Source: Lachnospiraceae bacterium UBA7086
GTDB lineage: Bacteria > Bacillota > Clostridia > Lachnospirales > Lachnospiraceae
Assembly: GCA_002492525.1 (NCBI GenBank)
Contig: DKZA01000022.1
Location: 1 to 61,238 of the forward strand
Reading direction: 5' to 3'
DNA length: 61,238 nt
Shown here: one piece after another, positions 1 to 8,211 of the stretch
Layout: each line of letters starts with the position of its first letter
Position numbering within the stretch: the first letter of the stretch is position 1
The notes under the pieces: generated by a model
What the model was told of the DNA's origin: nothing
Database searches by the model: none
Seen by the model: only the letters and a program-made list of their open reading frames with translations
Translations under genes and position numbers: made by a program

Positions 1-199
1 CCGATAATCTAGTATTATCCTTCATTTTCCCGTAATTATCATTTTATATATTATATATAAACTACATCCATTTTTCAACCATATTCATAATTTTATTTAA
101 AATTTCTACCAATTCTCCTATAACCACCCCTACTATGAATCCCCCTCTCACCACAAACTCATAACCCCTTCTCCATCCCCCCCCCAAAAAAACACCACC
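1..199. other. AT-rich, C/A-run rich non-coding edge
   Basis: No credible gene is visible. The stretch is AT-rich and pyrimidine-rich on the plus strand, with a C8-A7 run at about 179-192. It lies just downstream of the broken fic gene on the minus strand, so it is probably decayed sequence or a chromosomal spacer. The upstream context is cut by the window edge. Confidence 0.5.
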
Positions 200-593
200 T
201 CAAAAATTCTTCCAACACCTCCCCTTCATAAAATCACATATCACCGCCATATCTTCTCTCTCATAAAAATCTACAAGAAGCTTTTTAAACGTTGGAACTT
301 CTATATCCGGTATCACCAGAAAGCCCATCCCATGCGCAATCAGATAATGATTGGCAAAAATAACTTATGCTCTTTTCTTGCCTGACTATCATATCTATTT
401 GCTCTTTGACTATTGTTTCACTTTGCAGTACATCCTGGTCTAGTATAAATTCCCACGCATGCTTTAAATTCAAAATCTTTTGCACATCAGTTGCTGATAT
501 CCCATTCACGATACCGTTCTCTATTATTTCCTCCGTCTGTGGAAAAGATGTCCCCACTCCCTCTAAACCTGCCTGGCAACAAGCTAAATCCAC
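200..593 (-). pseudogene. Broken Fic-family protein (catalytic core deleted)
   Basis: A GTG-started frame (593 down) encodes an N-terminal Fic-type segment with LEGVGTSFPQT and ILNLKHAWEFIL. At about 350-370 the similarity continues in another frame with FANHYLIAHGMGF, VPTFKKLLVDFYE and a stop at 200. The catalytic HPF(x)DGN(G/K)R motif expected between these two blocks is absent, so there has been an internal deletion plus frameshift. Intact Fic proteins AMPylate target proteins and are often toxins or effectors. The frame starts directly after the stop codon of the anti-sigma gene, in the same reading frame, which suggests the 5' end was also truncated. Seen: the two blocks and the missing motif. 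Inferred: the ancestral Fic identity, from memory of the family. Confidence 0.7.
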
Positions 594-1238
594 TTACTTA
601 CCGTTACCAGACCCAACTGGTCTCGCCACCTCTTCGTTAGAAATTTGCAGTATATCATCATTCTCCAATTCAACCACCACTTCCATATATGGCTCTTCGT
701 CCTGCAAAGGTCTTCCCCAACTCATGGAACTGGCATTTTTTGTAAAACTATTATGATATTTTAAATGATATAAAGTAATCCGCCGACCGCATACTTCATT
801 CTGATCATTCAAAACATCTTCTGTTTTAGATTCAAAAGAAAGCGATTTTCCAGCTTTGGTTTCTAAAACAATATAGGTATATCCACCATCAGCTTTTGCT
901 GACAGAGAGATATTGTCTCTTGTAACAGGGTAGCTGATACCTGTATAGAGCAACATTGCACTAAATAAGACAGCAAATATAAGGCATACTGCGGCCACTA
1001 TTTTAAATATTCTTCTGGCGATTTTCTTTTTAACTGCCGTTATGACCTCTGCGTCATGGCCGCTTTGCGGCGTTTCTGCCTCATCAATCTGCCGGCCCGA
1101 TTTCAAACGTTCAAATTCTGCGGTACAATCAGAACAATTTTCAAGGTGTTCCCTGACAAATACCGCTGTATCCTCGCTTACCATATTTTCAAGGTACAAC
1201 GGCAGCACATCGAAAACAACACTACACTCTTTTTTCAT
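594..1238 (-). CDS. Anti-sigma factor, zinc-finger type, single-pass membrane protein
   Basis: 214 residues starting at ATG 1238. The start codon overlaps the stop of the upstream sigma factor as TGATG and is preceded by GGAGG. The N-terminal cytoplasmic domain has the H-x3-C-x2-C signature of ZAS anti-sigma factors (HLENCSDC, about residues 32-39). A basic stretch and one membrane helix (IVAAVCLIFAVLFSAMLLY) follow near residue 90, then an extracytoplasmic domain. The expected role is to hold the partner ECF sigma factor inactive at the membrane until a surface signal arrives. Translational coupling to the sigma gene supports this pairing. The C-terminal domain was not recognised. A longer in-frame start at 1304 lies inside the sigma gene and is not credible. 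Confidence 0.85.
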   Translation of the reverse strand: MKKECSVVFDVLPLYLENMVSEDTAVFVREHLENCSDCTAEFERLKSGRQIDEAETPQSGHDAEVITAVKKKIARRIFKIVAAVCLIFAVLFSAMLLYTGISYPVTRDNISLSAKADGGYTYIVLETKAGKSLSFESKTEDVLNDQNEVCGRRITLYHLKYHNSFTKNASSMSWGRPLQDEEPYMEVVVELENDDILQISNEEVARPVGSGNGK

Positions 1239-1729
1239 CACAGATTTCCTCCCATCTTGTCTTGTATCATTTTTCTTGCCCGGTGGTAGGTAACACAAGC
1301 CCAATTATCAGTCTTACTATACAGAGCGCCTATTTCTTTAAAAGACAATTCTCCAAACACACGCCACATAAAAACTTCTTTATAGGGGTCAGGTATTGTA
1401 TGCAGGATTTTTCGTATCTGCCAGGCCTCGTCCTGTATCCCGATCTGTTCTTCCACGAAAGCGTCCGGGTCTGTTATCCTCTGCAATTCTGCTTCATCCG
1501 TACTTGCTGTTCTATGGCTTTTTTTCAAATATGAGTAGTACATGTTTTTGGCAATTTGGCAGATCCATACACGCATATCACACTCGCCGCGAAAATCCCC
1601 AATGGATTTCATTACTTTTAAAAAAGTTTCGCTTGTGATTTCCTCTGCTATATGTTCATCCCCTGAAAGTTTCCAGATATAGCGGTATACCGCTTTAAAA
1701 TAGGTGCTGTATATTTGCTCAAACTCCAT
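1238..1729 (-). CDS. ECF-family RNA polymerase sigma factor
   Basis: 163 residues. The start is taken at ATG 1729 because GGAGGTGG lies just upstream; a further ATG at 1750 would add seven residues made from that ribosome binding site. Region 2 is visible at the N-terminus (FKAVYRYIWKLSGDEHIAEE, then TSETFLKVM and RVWICQIAKN). Region 4 is near the C-terminus (IPDPYKEVFMWRVFGELSFKEIG, a helix-turn-helix for the -35 element). There is no region 1 or 3, as expected for ECF factors. It is the first gene of a two-gene unit with its anti-sigma factor and probably controls its own promoter and a small envelope regulon. The regulon cannot be read from this window. Confidence 0.9.
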   Translation of the reverse strand: MEFEQIYSTYFKAVYRYIWKLSGDEHIAEEITSETFLKVMKSIGDFRGECDMRVWICQIAKNMYYSYLKKSHRTASTDEAELQRITDPDAFVEEQIGIQDEAWQIRKILHTIPDPYKEVFMWRVFGELSFKEIGALYSKTDNWACVTYHRARKMIQDKMGGNL

Positions 1730-1799
1730 TACGCTACCACCTCCTTCCAACCATAAGACTTCGCAAGGAAAGAAATCTTACAAAATTTTTAAAGATTTT

Positions 1800-1843
1800 T
1801 ATACAGGAAACGGCGAATTGGCATATCTTGTCCAATCCGCCGT
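1800..1843 (-). terminator. Intrinsic terminator after the ABC permease
   Basis: An inverted repeat at 1810-1821 and 1832-1843 (12 bp with one G-U, 10-nt loop). On the minus strand it is followed by a T/A-rich tail. It lies 47 nt after the ABC permease stop and before the sigma factor gene, so it separates the two units. Confidence 0.75.
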
Positions 1844-1889
1844 TGATATGTTTATCCGGTATATAAGGCTGCCTGACCGCACCACTATG

Positions 1890-2534
1890 TTAATATTCTT
1901 TTTTCCGATAAATGCTGACAGTTAGTGGATAGGATAAAGCAAACATTACCATGGAACATACTATTATAATTGCATTGCTCAGTAAAATGGTCGTAAAACC
2001 GGGCACCAGATAAAGGTTAAGTATACTGATAATTCCCAATGTAATACCTATTGCGCAAAGTAAGCCGATCACCACAGATACTTCGCTTTTTTCTTCACCG
2101 CCTAAATAAAACAGCGGAAAGAAAAACGCTCCCGTGAAAAGGCTCACACTAATTCCTAATGTAAATACGGAAAGGGTATCTATGGTATTATCAAAGGGAC
2201 ACCCATGCAAAATCCATGATAAACTTATACATATTGCCGCAAAAATAGTTCCTGCCGTCAGCCATATCAACTGACTGATAAAATAGCTTTTTACGATATT
2301 CGCCCTGTTAATCGGCAGCGTCAATTTGTATTTTCCCCATTTGGAGATAAATTCTTTTTTGATGCTGGTAATGGCAAGCACTGAAAATCCGACTATACTC
2401 AACAGTACATAGCCAATCAGGAGCGACGGGCTGATGACCGCAACAACAAAGATTCCCAAAAGAAACATAAGTTCCGAAAAAGCCTTAATATTGGAACATA
2501 CAGCCAGAAAATTATTTTTAAGCAGTCCTTTCAT
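1890..2534 (-). CDS. ABC-2 type transporter permease
   Basis: 214 residues with about six hydrophobic helices (e.g. LMFLLGIFVVAVISPSLLIG, LLCAIGITLGIISILNLYLV). The central segment KWGKYKLTLPINRANIVKSY is typical of ABC-2 permeases of the GntR-linked YtrB/YhcG type. It would form the membrane part of an exporter whose ATPase is encoded just upstream. The start ATG (2534) overlaps the stop of the preceding reading frame as ATGA. Because the cognate ATPase is internally deleted, the permease may be orphaned. Substrate is not predictable. Related systems are often induced by cell-wall antibiotics. Confidence 0.8.
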   Translation of the reverse strand: MKGLLKNNFLAVCSNIKAFSELMFLLGIFVVAVISPSLLIGYVLLSIVGFSVLAITSIKKEFISKWGKYKLTLPINRANIVKSYFISQLIWLTAGTIFAAICISLSWILHGCPFDNTIDTLSVFTLGISVSLFTGAFFFPLFYLGGEEKSEVSVVIGLLCAIGITLGIISILNLYLVPGFTTILLSNAIIIVCSMVMFALSYPLTVSIYRKKEY

Positions 2535-3243
2535 ACTCGTTCCCCCTTTACCAGTAACAGCATGATTTCATCCACTGAAACGTGGTCTACCACGCTATCT
2601 TTATATTTTCGCTGTGCTTCTTTCCCATTGGAAACTAAAACATCGATTTGAAAATCTCTTTTTCGCCAGGCAATGATATCGTTGGGATCTAAGGCAAGAA
2701 ATTGACTCTCTTTGCAGCGCATAACAGCATAATTGTATGCCAGATCGTTTTTCGAGACGGTCATGATCAGGCTTCATCCAGAATCAACAGTTGCGGATGA
2801 TGTGACAAAGCTGCCGCAATCGCCAGTTTCATCGTCATTCCTCTGGAATAGTCTTTGATTTTTTGTTTCGCCGATAAATGAAACTCTTCCAGATATTTCT
2901 GGAACAGGGCATTATCCCATTGTGTATAAATGCCGCCCATCACTTCCGATAGCTGCTTTGCCGTCCAAAAGCCGGGGAAATTATCGCCGTCATAAACCAC
3001 ACCTATTTTCTCCCGAATATCGGTATCACAATCCTGCATTTCCCTGCCGAACAGTTTCACTGTGCCGCCGTCTTTTTTCACGGTATTCAATATACAACCG
3101 ATCGTCGTAGTCTTACCTGCTCCGTTTTCACCAACAAAGCCCAGAATGGTTCCATAGGGCAGCGAAAAAGAGAGTTTATCCAACGTGAAATTTGATTTGG
3201 GAAATGACTTAGAGATTTCCTGCAATTCTAAAATATTTTCCAT
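2531..3243 (-). pseudogene. ABC transporter ATPase with internal deletion
   Basis: The first frame (3243-2767, 158 residues) has Walker A (GENGAGKTT), the signature-like YSRGMTMKLAIA and Walker B (LLILDEA), then stops abruptly right after Walker B. The second frame (2764-2531, 77 residues) starts only 2 nt later and matches the C-terminal regulatory end of the same family (YNYAVMRCKE ... VVDHVSVDEIMLLLVKGE). About 70-80 residues carrying the D-loop, the switch histidine and the helical region are missing. The likely event is a simple deletion. ATP hydrolysis by the first fragment is doubtful without the H-loop. The first frame starts at ATG 3243, 2 nt after the GntR stop, with AGGAGG upstream. 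Confidence 0.85.
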
Positions 3244-3244
3244 G

Positions 3245-3622
3245 CTATTCGTCCTCCTGATAAAATAAAGCTAACAGCTCTGTCAATTTTTCTAGGGAAA
3301 TATTGTTCATTCGCCCAATTTCAGCCGCCGTCTGCAAATGCTCTTCCGCTATACGCTGCTGTTCCTCTTGATAAAATTCCTTATTTTGTGCCGACACAAA
3401 ACTTCCTCTGCCGACTGTGGTTTCGATAAATCCGTCCCTTTGTAAATCCTCATAAGCTTTTTGAACCGTAATGACACTTACATGGATAGATTTTGCCAAA
3501 GCCCGCATGGAAGGAATTGCATCCCCAGCTTGCAGCTCACCACTCATTATCATGGCCTTGATCTGTGATGTGATCTGCTCATAAATCGGTTTATTGGCAT
3601 TATTACTGATAATAATTTCCAA
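3245..3622 (-). CDS. GntR-family transcriptional regulator, YtrA subfamily
   Basis: 125 residues, the short size typical of YtrA-type GntR proteins. The winged helix occupies about residues 8-78 (KPIYEQITSQIKAMIMSG, AIPSMRALAKSIHVSVITVQ, GRGSFV), followed by a short helical dimerisation tail rather than a ligand domain. The start is a TTG at 3622. It is the first gene of the operon with the ABC ATPase relic and the permease and most likely represses that operon. A palindrome immediately downstream of a good promoter (3646-3662) is the probable operator. Confidence 0.88.
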   Translation of the reverse strand: MEIIISNNANKPIYEQITSQIKAMIMSGELQAGDAIPSMRALAKSIHVSVITVQKAYEDLQRDGFIETTVGRGSFVSAQNKEFYQEEQQRIAEEHLQTAAEIGRMNNISLEKLTELLALFYQEDE

Positions 3623-3645
3623 TTTACAATCCCCGCTTTCCCTAA

Positions 3646-3696
3646 ATTGTACTTAATGTACAAGTACATTATATCATCTTTGCTTTTTTAGTCAAC
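3646..3696 (-). promoter_or_regulatory. Promoter and probable GntR operator of the ABC operon
   Basis: On the minus strand a TTGACT -35 (around 3690-3695) and TATAAT -10 (3672-3667) are about 17 nt apart. The perfect inverted repeat TTGTAC-N5-GTACAA (3646-3662) directly follows the -10, with another GTAC beside it at 3663-3666. Its position near the start point fits an auto-repressor site for the GntR protein. The site is seen; the regulator match is inferred. Confidence 0.65.
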
Positions 3697-3762
3697 CCAA
3701 CCATGGTAGATTATTAAAACTTGTTTTCATTTTCTTGCGCTTGTCTATATAAGGACATTATT

Positions 3763-3805
3763 TTAGGGAACATTTTGTTATAACTCACATCAAAATGTTC
3801 CCTAA
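3763..3805. repeat. 15-bp perfect inverted repeat (hairpin)
   Basis: TTAGGGAACATTTTG (3763-3777) is perfectly complementary to 3791-3805, with a 13-nt loop. It overlaps the stop codon of the 3802-4212 gene. It lacks a clear T-run on either strand, so it could be a weak terminator, an mRNA-end stabiliser or an operator. Confidence 0.7.
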
Positions 3806-4212
3806 TCAATATACTTGCTTTCCAGATATTCAATATAGTCACTGATTTCTTGAGGTTTCCCATTCATTTTATCTGATAAAAAGTTGAAAACCTTTTTTAT
3901 TTCTTTTACCCAATAAATTTTCCTGCCGGTGTCTGTTAAACTTTCATATACTGAAAAATCAAACGGAATTGTTACCGTTGGATACCCCTCGACCCCAAGA
4001 CTGTTGATTGACATTTCTGTTGCCTTCTCATCGCATGCAATATTTAGCTGTCTGCAAAAATCATTATCATAAAACCTGACTTTTTCGGCGAATTCATCAT
4101 CTAAAAAATCTGTGTCCTGCCGTAATAGTCTGGTTCTTGTTTTGGTATCATCTTCATTGCCTAAATAGGCGGAATATATATTGATCGACCTTAACCTCAC
4201 TTTATCATTCAC
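3802..4212 (-). CDS. Uncharacterised 136-residue protein
   Basis: Not recognised. It is a soluble, acidic protein with no signal peptide or membrane helix. Visible features are the N-terminal MNDKVRLRSINIYSAYLG, a central NSLGVEGYPTVTIPFDFSVYESL and a helical C-terminus ending in a tyrosine-rich YIEYLESKYID. The start is a GTG at 4212, 1 nt after the stop of the preceding gene, so translation is probably coupled. It forms a likely three-gene set with the 4214-4540 gene and the flavin-binding protein at 4579-4995. Such pairs of small soluble proteins can be immunity or toxin-neutralising partners, but nothing here proves that. Confidence 0.6.
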   Translation of the reverse strand: MNDKVRLRSINIYSAYLGNEDDTKTRTRLLRQDTDFLDDEFAEKVRFYDNDFCRQLNIACDEKATEMSINSLGVEGYPTVTIPFDFSVYESLTDTGRKIYWVKEIKKVFNFLSDKMNGKPQEISDYIEYLESKYID

Positions 4213-4213
4213 C

Positions 4214-4540
4214 CTATATCGTAGAAATCAAATCATCATCAAAGTATCGTTTACTTTTCGTTTTCCCATTGATGCTAATGGTGTAAAAACAGCAATTACG
4301 ATTGAAATGCCAGCGAATCCCTATTATCACGCCTGTCATACCGGGATGGTTGCAAGGCGAGACCTGTTCCCCATAAACAAACCGAGGAGGTACCGGCAAC
4401 TCCCGGATCCTTTTTATGTCCAGCTCATAATTAGCTTTAGGCGATATAACCAGGGCTTTACGATTGTCTATCTTGTATTGAACAACTGCCTGAAACAGTC
4501 CATCTTCCTGAGCTTTGCTGTCGAGACATATACCCCACAT
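4214..4540 (-). CDS. Uncharacterised small protein with SH3/KOW-like core
   Basis: 108 residues from ATG 4540, chosen because GGAGG sits 8 nt upstream; an upstream GTG at 4561 has no site. The middle segment NHPGMTGVIIGIRWHFNRN resembles the small beta-barrel, KOW/SH3-like patterns found in many uncharacterised Firmicute proteins, but a family name cannot be given. It is basic, soluble and lacks a signal. It is followed at 1 nt by the 3802-4212 gene, suggesting a functional pair. Confidence 0.6.
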   Translation of the reverse strand: MWGICLDSKAQEDGLFQAVVQYKIDNRKALVISPKANYELDIKRIRELPVPPRFVYGEQVSPCNHPGMTGVIIGIRWHFNRNCCFYTISINGKTKSKRYFDDDLISTI

Positions 4541-4578
4541 AAAAGAAGCCTCCGTTCGCACAATTCTGAAAAGGGAGT

Positions 4579-4995
4579 TTAAAATTCATACCCTTTGCCT
4601 TCCGAGAACAATACTCCATCCGTCAATTCCACACATAAAATGATGGTGTTTTCATCTTCAAAATTATTGTGTCCATTATCAATCCATTCAGCAAAGGCAT
4701 TTTTCAACTTTCCGGCAATGATTTGATTTTCCTCTTTTCCAAAATATCCTAAATTGATACCCTTTCCGTGTGCCGTGAACCACTCACCGGCTATTGCAAC
4801 GGTAGAATTTTGCTTCATATGTTTCATCTTGTTTGAGAGTGCGTATGTAATAATATAAAATGCACCATTTTCATAATAAGCATCTACATATCGCACATAC
4901 GGCACATTATCTTCTATGGTTGCCAAGGCAATTACCGTATCTTTCCCAAAGCGTTCCATCATTATTTTTTCAGTTTCCTGATTTAGTTTTATCAT
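4579..4995 (-). CDS. Pyridoxamine 5'-phosphate oxidase-like FMN-binding protein
   Basis: 138 residues with the split-barrel pattern of this superfamily: FGKDTVIALATIEDNVPYVR at the start, a central NKMKHMKQNSTVAIAGEW, and a C-terminal strand pair. These small proteins bind FMN or F420 and act as oxidoreductases on unknown substrates. True PNPOx enzymes are longer, so vitamin B6 synthesis should not be assumed. The start ATG 4995 has GAGGAG upstream. Two small unknown genes follow on the same strand. Confidence 0.75.
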   Translation of the reverse strand: MIKLNQETEKIMMERFGKDTVIALATIEDNVPYVRYVDAYYENGAFYIITYALSNKMKHMKQNSTVAIAGEWFTAHGKGINLGYFGKEENQIIAGKLKNAFAEWIDNGHNNFEDENTIILCVELTDGVLFSEGKGYEF

Positions 4996-5056
4996 AGTGG
5001 TTATCTCCTCCTTGCATCTTCCAATATCGCGGCTATACCTAACAATGACGGTAAAA

Positions 5057-5500
5057 TCACATTACATGTAAATCAATAAAAGCCAATGTAATTTCCTCCT
5101 CATTTACTTTGCGAACAAAGAAACGGGCTGTTAAATCGCTCATGGTTCCGTTAAGAGGAATATTGTCATAGTGGATGACCGCAATATCATCGCCACCCAT
5201 CCAGCCATAATCCGAGGAAATGTCAATGCTATCAATGATCGTATCCTTGTCCGGATTCTCCAGAATCGAGGTTACTTTATAATCTGCACGGCCAAATTCT
5301 TTCTGTGCTTCTTCCCGTGTATAGCCCGGGCACCCATATGTATAGACTGCTGATTCCAGTAATTCCGGCGTCCAATTATCTTCATCCTGCAAAAACATTT
5401 CAAGGGCCTCTTTATATTTTTCCTGTGCCAGAAGTTCGTTCCACTCGATAACCAGTTCTCTGATTTCTTCCTTAGTGGATGTGATAGGTATTGTGCGCAC
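5057..5500 (-). CDS. Uncharacterised soluble protein, NTF2-like pattern possible
   Basis: 147 residues from GTG 5500, chosen because AAAGGAGG lies about 10 nt upstream; the longer frame to 5557 is AT-rich leader. The N-terminal helices (EEIRELVIEWNELLAQEKYK) and later paired strands (DDIAVIHYDNIPL, SDLTARFFVRKV, ITLAFIDLHVM) resemble the helix-then-sheet order of SnoaL/NTF2-like proteins, but this is only a guess from pattern. There is no signal peptide. It is transcribed in the same direction as the RADAR genes and starts 183 nt after rdrB. Confidence 0.55.
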   Translation of the reverse strand: MRTIPITSTKEEIRELVIEWNELLAQEKYKEALEMFLQDEDNWTPELLESAVYTYGCPGYTREEAQKEFGRADYKVTSILENPDKDTIIDSIDISSDYGWMGGDDIAVIHYDNIPLNGTMSDLTARFFVRKVNEEEITLAFIDLHVM

Positions 5501-5569
5501 TGTGAGTTTTCCTCCTTTAACTTTTATACTTATCAAATAAACCAGCAGATGAATCACATTCTTTCTTAG

Positions 5570-5592
5570 ATTATAATATCTTTTGTATACAA
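5570..5592 (-). promoter_or_regulatory. Possible -10 and palindrome before the 5057-5500 gene
   Basis: On the minus strand TATAAT (5575-5570) lies 70 nt before the GTG start. The 10-bp palindrome TTGTATACAA (5583-5592) is just upstream. No good -35 at standard spacing was found, so this is weak. Confidence 0.3.
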
Positions 5593-5682
5593 AATATAGG
5601 ATTGTTCTATTTTACTTTTAAAATTTTTTCAAGTGAAAATTGCAGGAACACACACAATAAGCCACATGTACAAAAAACTCCC

Positions 5683-8187
5683 CTAATTATTTCTAAAAAC
5701 CTGTTGGAGTCCCATGTCCCTAACATAATCAAGCCATTCATAAATATCCTCTATATCATATTTATACTGGCCCTTTTCATCCTTTGCCTTTTTTAATGCC
5801 AATTCCATAAGCGCATATTCATTTTCCAGTAACGTGTCAAACACTCCCTGATCATCCGTATTAATTGATACGTTTAATGACATATTTGTCTCTGTATTTT
5901 TCAGTTTTCTTGCATTAAATCTCAGAATAGGATGTTCGTCATATTTCATAATCGTACCGATGAGATAATTAGAAGACGGGTTCGTCTCTATGCCAATCCC
6001 AGACATTACAAGCCGTTGTATCATGCTATCCTGCAATTGCTTTACAATATCAGCATATCTCCCATCCACTTTTTGGACTGTCATCTCACTGCCCCTTTTC
6101 CGAGCCCTTTCATCATAATGATATGCATGGTACAACACTCTGATATCTTTAATTTCCCGTATGCCATCTATATTTTCTAATTGACGGTTGAACCCATATC
6201 TGTCATATTTGATAACAGCATTATCTGTTTTCTCCACTTTTTCTTTTATGCTGTCAGCACACAGCCAATAAGACTCCGGTCTGTCACCCCGTAATTTCCA
6301 ACTGCAATAATACTCCTGCATAGTTATTTCATGGTCGATAATATTATCATATATTTCTTTGTAAAGCGAAAGAAAATTACTTTCTAATTCTGTCCTGAGG
6401 CTTCTGTCCACATCGATGCCAAGTTCATCCGCTTTACACAAAAGCCAGACAATATCATCCAACAAGCGCTGTTTTTCCATTACCAATGTTTTCCCCTTAT
6501 AACAGTAGTAAGAATACGGATCGATTCCAAGCGCAAGACCATGACCTATTCTGCTTCCCCTTCCGAGCCCGCAAAACAACAACGCCTCATCCACCGCCCT
6601 AATCCCGTCCACAATATCCAGAAAGTCTTCCCCAACATGATACGTTACATGAAGCTTCGTCATAATCTTCTGTTTATAACGATTCTGAACAGATTCCGTT
6701 TCAAACATGATATCCGACAGGAACCTGAAACTCTGCGCAAATACTTCCGGTCTACAGTTTACTTCATTTGCACATGCATCTATACCCCTAATGCAGTTTT
6801 TCACAGGTGTTTTGCTCATCAGCAGTTTGGCAATGCCCTCCGATTTGATTCTGACCGATTCACGCAATTTATAATGTCTCGGCTTACCATATTGAAAATC
6901 CTTATCTCCGTTCTTAGGAAAATGCAGTACATATATCAGCTTGTTATAACAGTTTTGATCCGCTATTATGCGCTCGTTTCTTACTATTTTACGATAAGTT
7001 TTTGACGGAGTTTCTCCTGGACATATCCGTGCCTCCAAAGATTTCATGTAATCCCTTGACAACGGTTCATTAACAGCGAGTCTAACCAGTTCCTCCTCAT
7101 ACATCCTTATTTTTTCGATAAAGACTTCTTTTCGGGTCTCATAATTGCTAAAATTCGCAAATCCGACCTGCCTGTTTACCTGAATCAATTCACCCCTGAA
7201 CTGTGTCCGCATGGACAAATATTGATAAAAGATATCACATTGTCCATCATTGAACTTTTCTTCCATGACTGCCTTAAAGCAGTCATACAAAAATTTCCGT
7301 TCACCAGAAAGCAAACGACAGTTATTATTGTTTTTTCCAAACATGGTTTTCTCCAAAGCATAATCCATAATATGCTTATCATCCACCACGGCCCCATATA
7401 TATGCTTTGCCAACATGATAACATCCTGGATTTCGGGAACATAGACACTGAAATTTATCCCCTCTTCCATCCATTTAAGCAGTTCTTCTGCCCTATGAAT
7501 CAAATAGTCATCTTCCCTAAGTACCGCAAAAAGATACACACGGTACAGCGCTGCCCTCTGACATATTCCATACAGAGTCTCTTTTGGATCCCATGCCTCG
7601 GTATCATCTATATGGTGCTGCAGGGTGTCAGGCAATTTTTTAAAATCATGCCGCCTGTTTTCTATGATATTCATCAGGCAGAGCCAGTTCAGTTCAAATA
7701 TCTTTGTCGATCCATTCAGGTGAAAATGATTGTCAGCAATCCCTTTGTTCAATATATTCTGCAGCCTCAAGTCATTGCTCCGTATAATAGGAATCCATGC
7801 AAAATATTCTGTACTCATCCCTTTTTGTATATCGACATCTGCCAAAAAGGCACAAGTAAACAAATCTTGCCCCAGCTGAAACGAAATTTCCCTCCAACGC
7901 AGCATTTCATCTATCTTGCACTTTATTTCATTCCCATCATAGACCAATACTTTCCTTGCAAAATCTAAAATAGTAGTAAAAACAGTTTTCTCTTTAATCT
8001 TATCTTTGAGATATATGTATTTATTCCTTATTTCGTCTTCTGAATTATAAGGAAACACTTCCTTTGCATATTTTAAGTATAACCGCTCATTTACCGTCCT
8101 ATAATTATGGTTTCTGCAAGCTGACGCTATGTGGTAATACGGTATTTTCTGAAACAGTATCTCCAAATTTCCTCGTTCGGTATCCAT
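5683..8187 (-). CDS. rdrB: RADAR anti-phage protein RdrB, divergent adenosine deaminase
   Basis: 834 residues. The metal-dependent deaminase signatures are in order: an N-terminal HxH in ADNHFHLNGS (H154, H156), YHVGED (H517, E520, equivalent to HAGE of adenosine deaminase), SRIGHGLALG (H549) and SINTDDQGVF (D778/D779). Large insertions between these blocks make it more than twice the size of housekeeping adenosine deaminase, as in RADAR RdrB. In studied RADAR systems RdrB forms large shell-like assemblies and converts adenosine nucleotides to inosine forms during phage infection, with RdrA as partner. The gene starts 25 nt after rdrA on the same strand. Seen: catalytic motifs, size and partner. 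Known: RADAR biochemistry. Inferred: that this copy is active. Confidence 0.87.
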   Translation of the reverse strand: MDTERGNLEILFQKIPYYHIASACRNHNYRTVNERLYLKYAKEVFPYNSEDEIRNKYIYLKDKIKEKTVFTTILDFARKVLVYDGNEIKCKIDEMLRWREISFQLGQDLFTCAFLADVDIQKGMSTEYFAWIPIIRSNDLRLQNILNKGIADNHFHLNGSTKIFELNWLCLMNIIENRRHDFKKLPDTLQHHIDDTEAWDPKETLYGICQRAALYRVYLFAVLREDDYLIHRAEELLKWMEEGINFSVYVPEIQDVIMLAKHIYGAVVDDKHIMDYALEKTMFGKNNNNCRLLSGERKFLYDCFKAVMEEKFNDGQCDIFYQYLSMRTQFRGELIQVNRQVGFANFSNYETRKEVFIEKIRMYEEELVRLAVNEPLSRDYMKSLEARICPGETPSKTYRKIVRNERIIADQNCYNKLIYVLHFPKNGDKDFQYGKPRHYKLRESVRIKSEGIAKLLMSKTPVKNCIRGIDACANEVNCRPEVFAQSFRFLSDIMFETESVQNRYKQKIMTKLHVTYHVGEDFLDIVDGIRAVDEALLFCGLGRGSRIGHGLALGIDPYSYYCYKGKTLVMEKQRLLDDIVWLLCKADELGIDVDRSLRTELESNFLSLYKEIYDNIIDHEITMQEYYCSWKLRGDRPESYWLCADSIKEKVEKTDNAVIKYDRYGFNRQLENIDGIREIKDIRVLYHAYHYDERARKRGSEMTVQKVDGRYADIVKQLQDSMIQRLVMSGIGIETNPSSNYLIGTIMKYDEHPILRFNARKLKNTETNMSLNVSINTDDQGVFDTLLENEYALMELALKKAKDEKGQYKYDIEDIYEWLDYVRDMGLQQVFRNN

Positions 8188-8211
8188 CCTGATCCCCCAT
8201 CTATGCCGGCT

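Noticed and set aside
4579..4995. Assigning the flavin-binding protein as PdxH
   Set aside because: Too short and lacks the C-terminal part of true pyridoxamine phosphate oxidase.
5602..5796. Plus-strand frame of 64 codons at the rdrB end
   Set aside because: Antisense to the rdrB 3' end, with no ribosome binding site and no recognisable protein.
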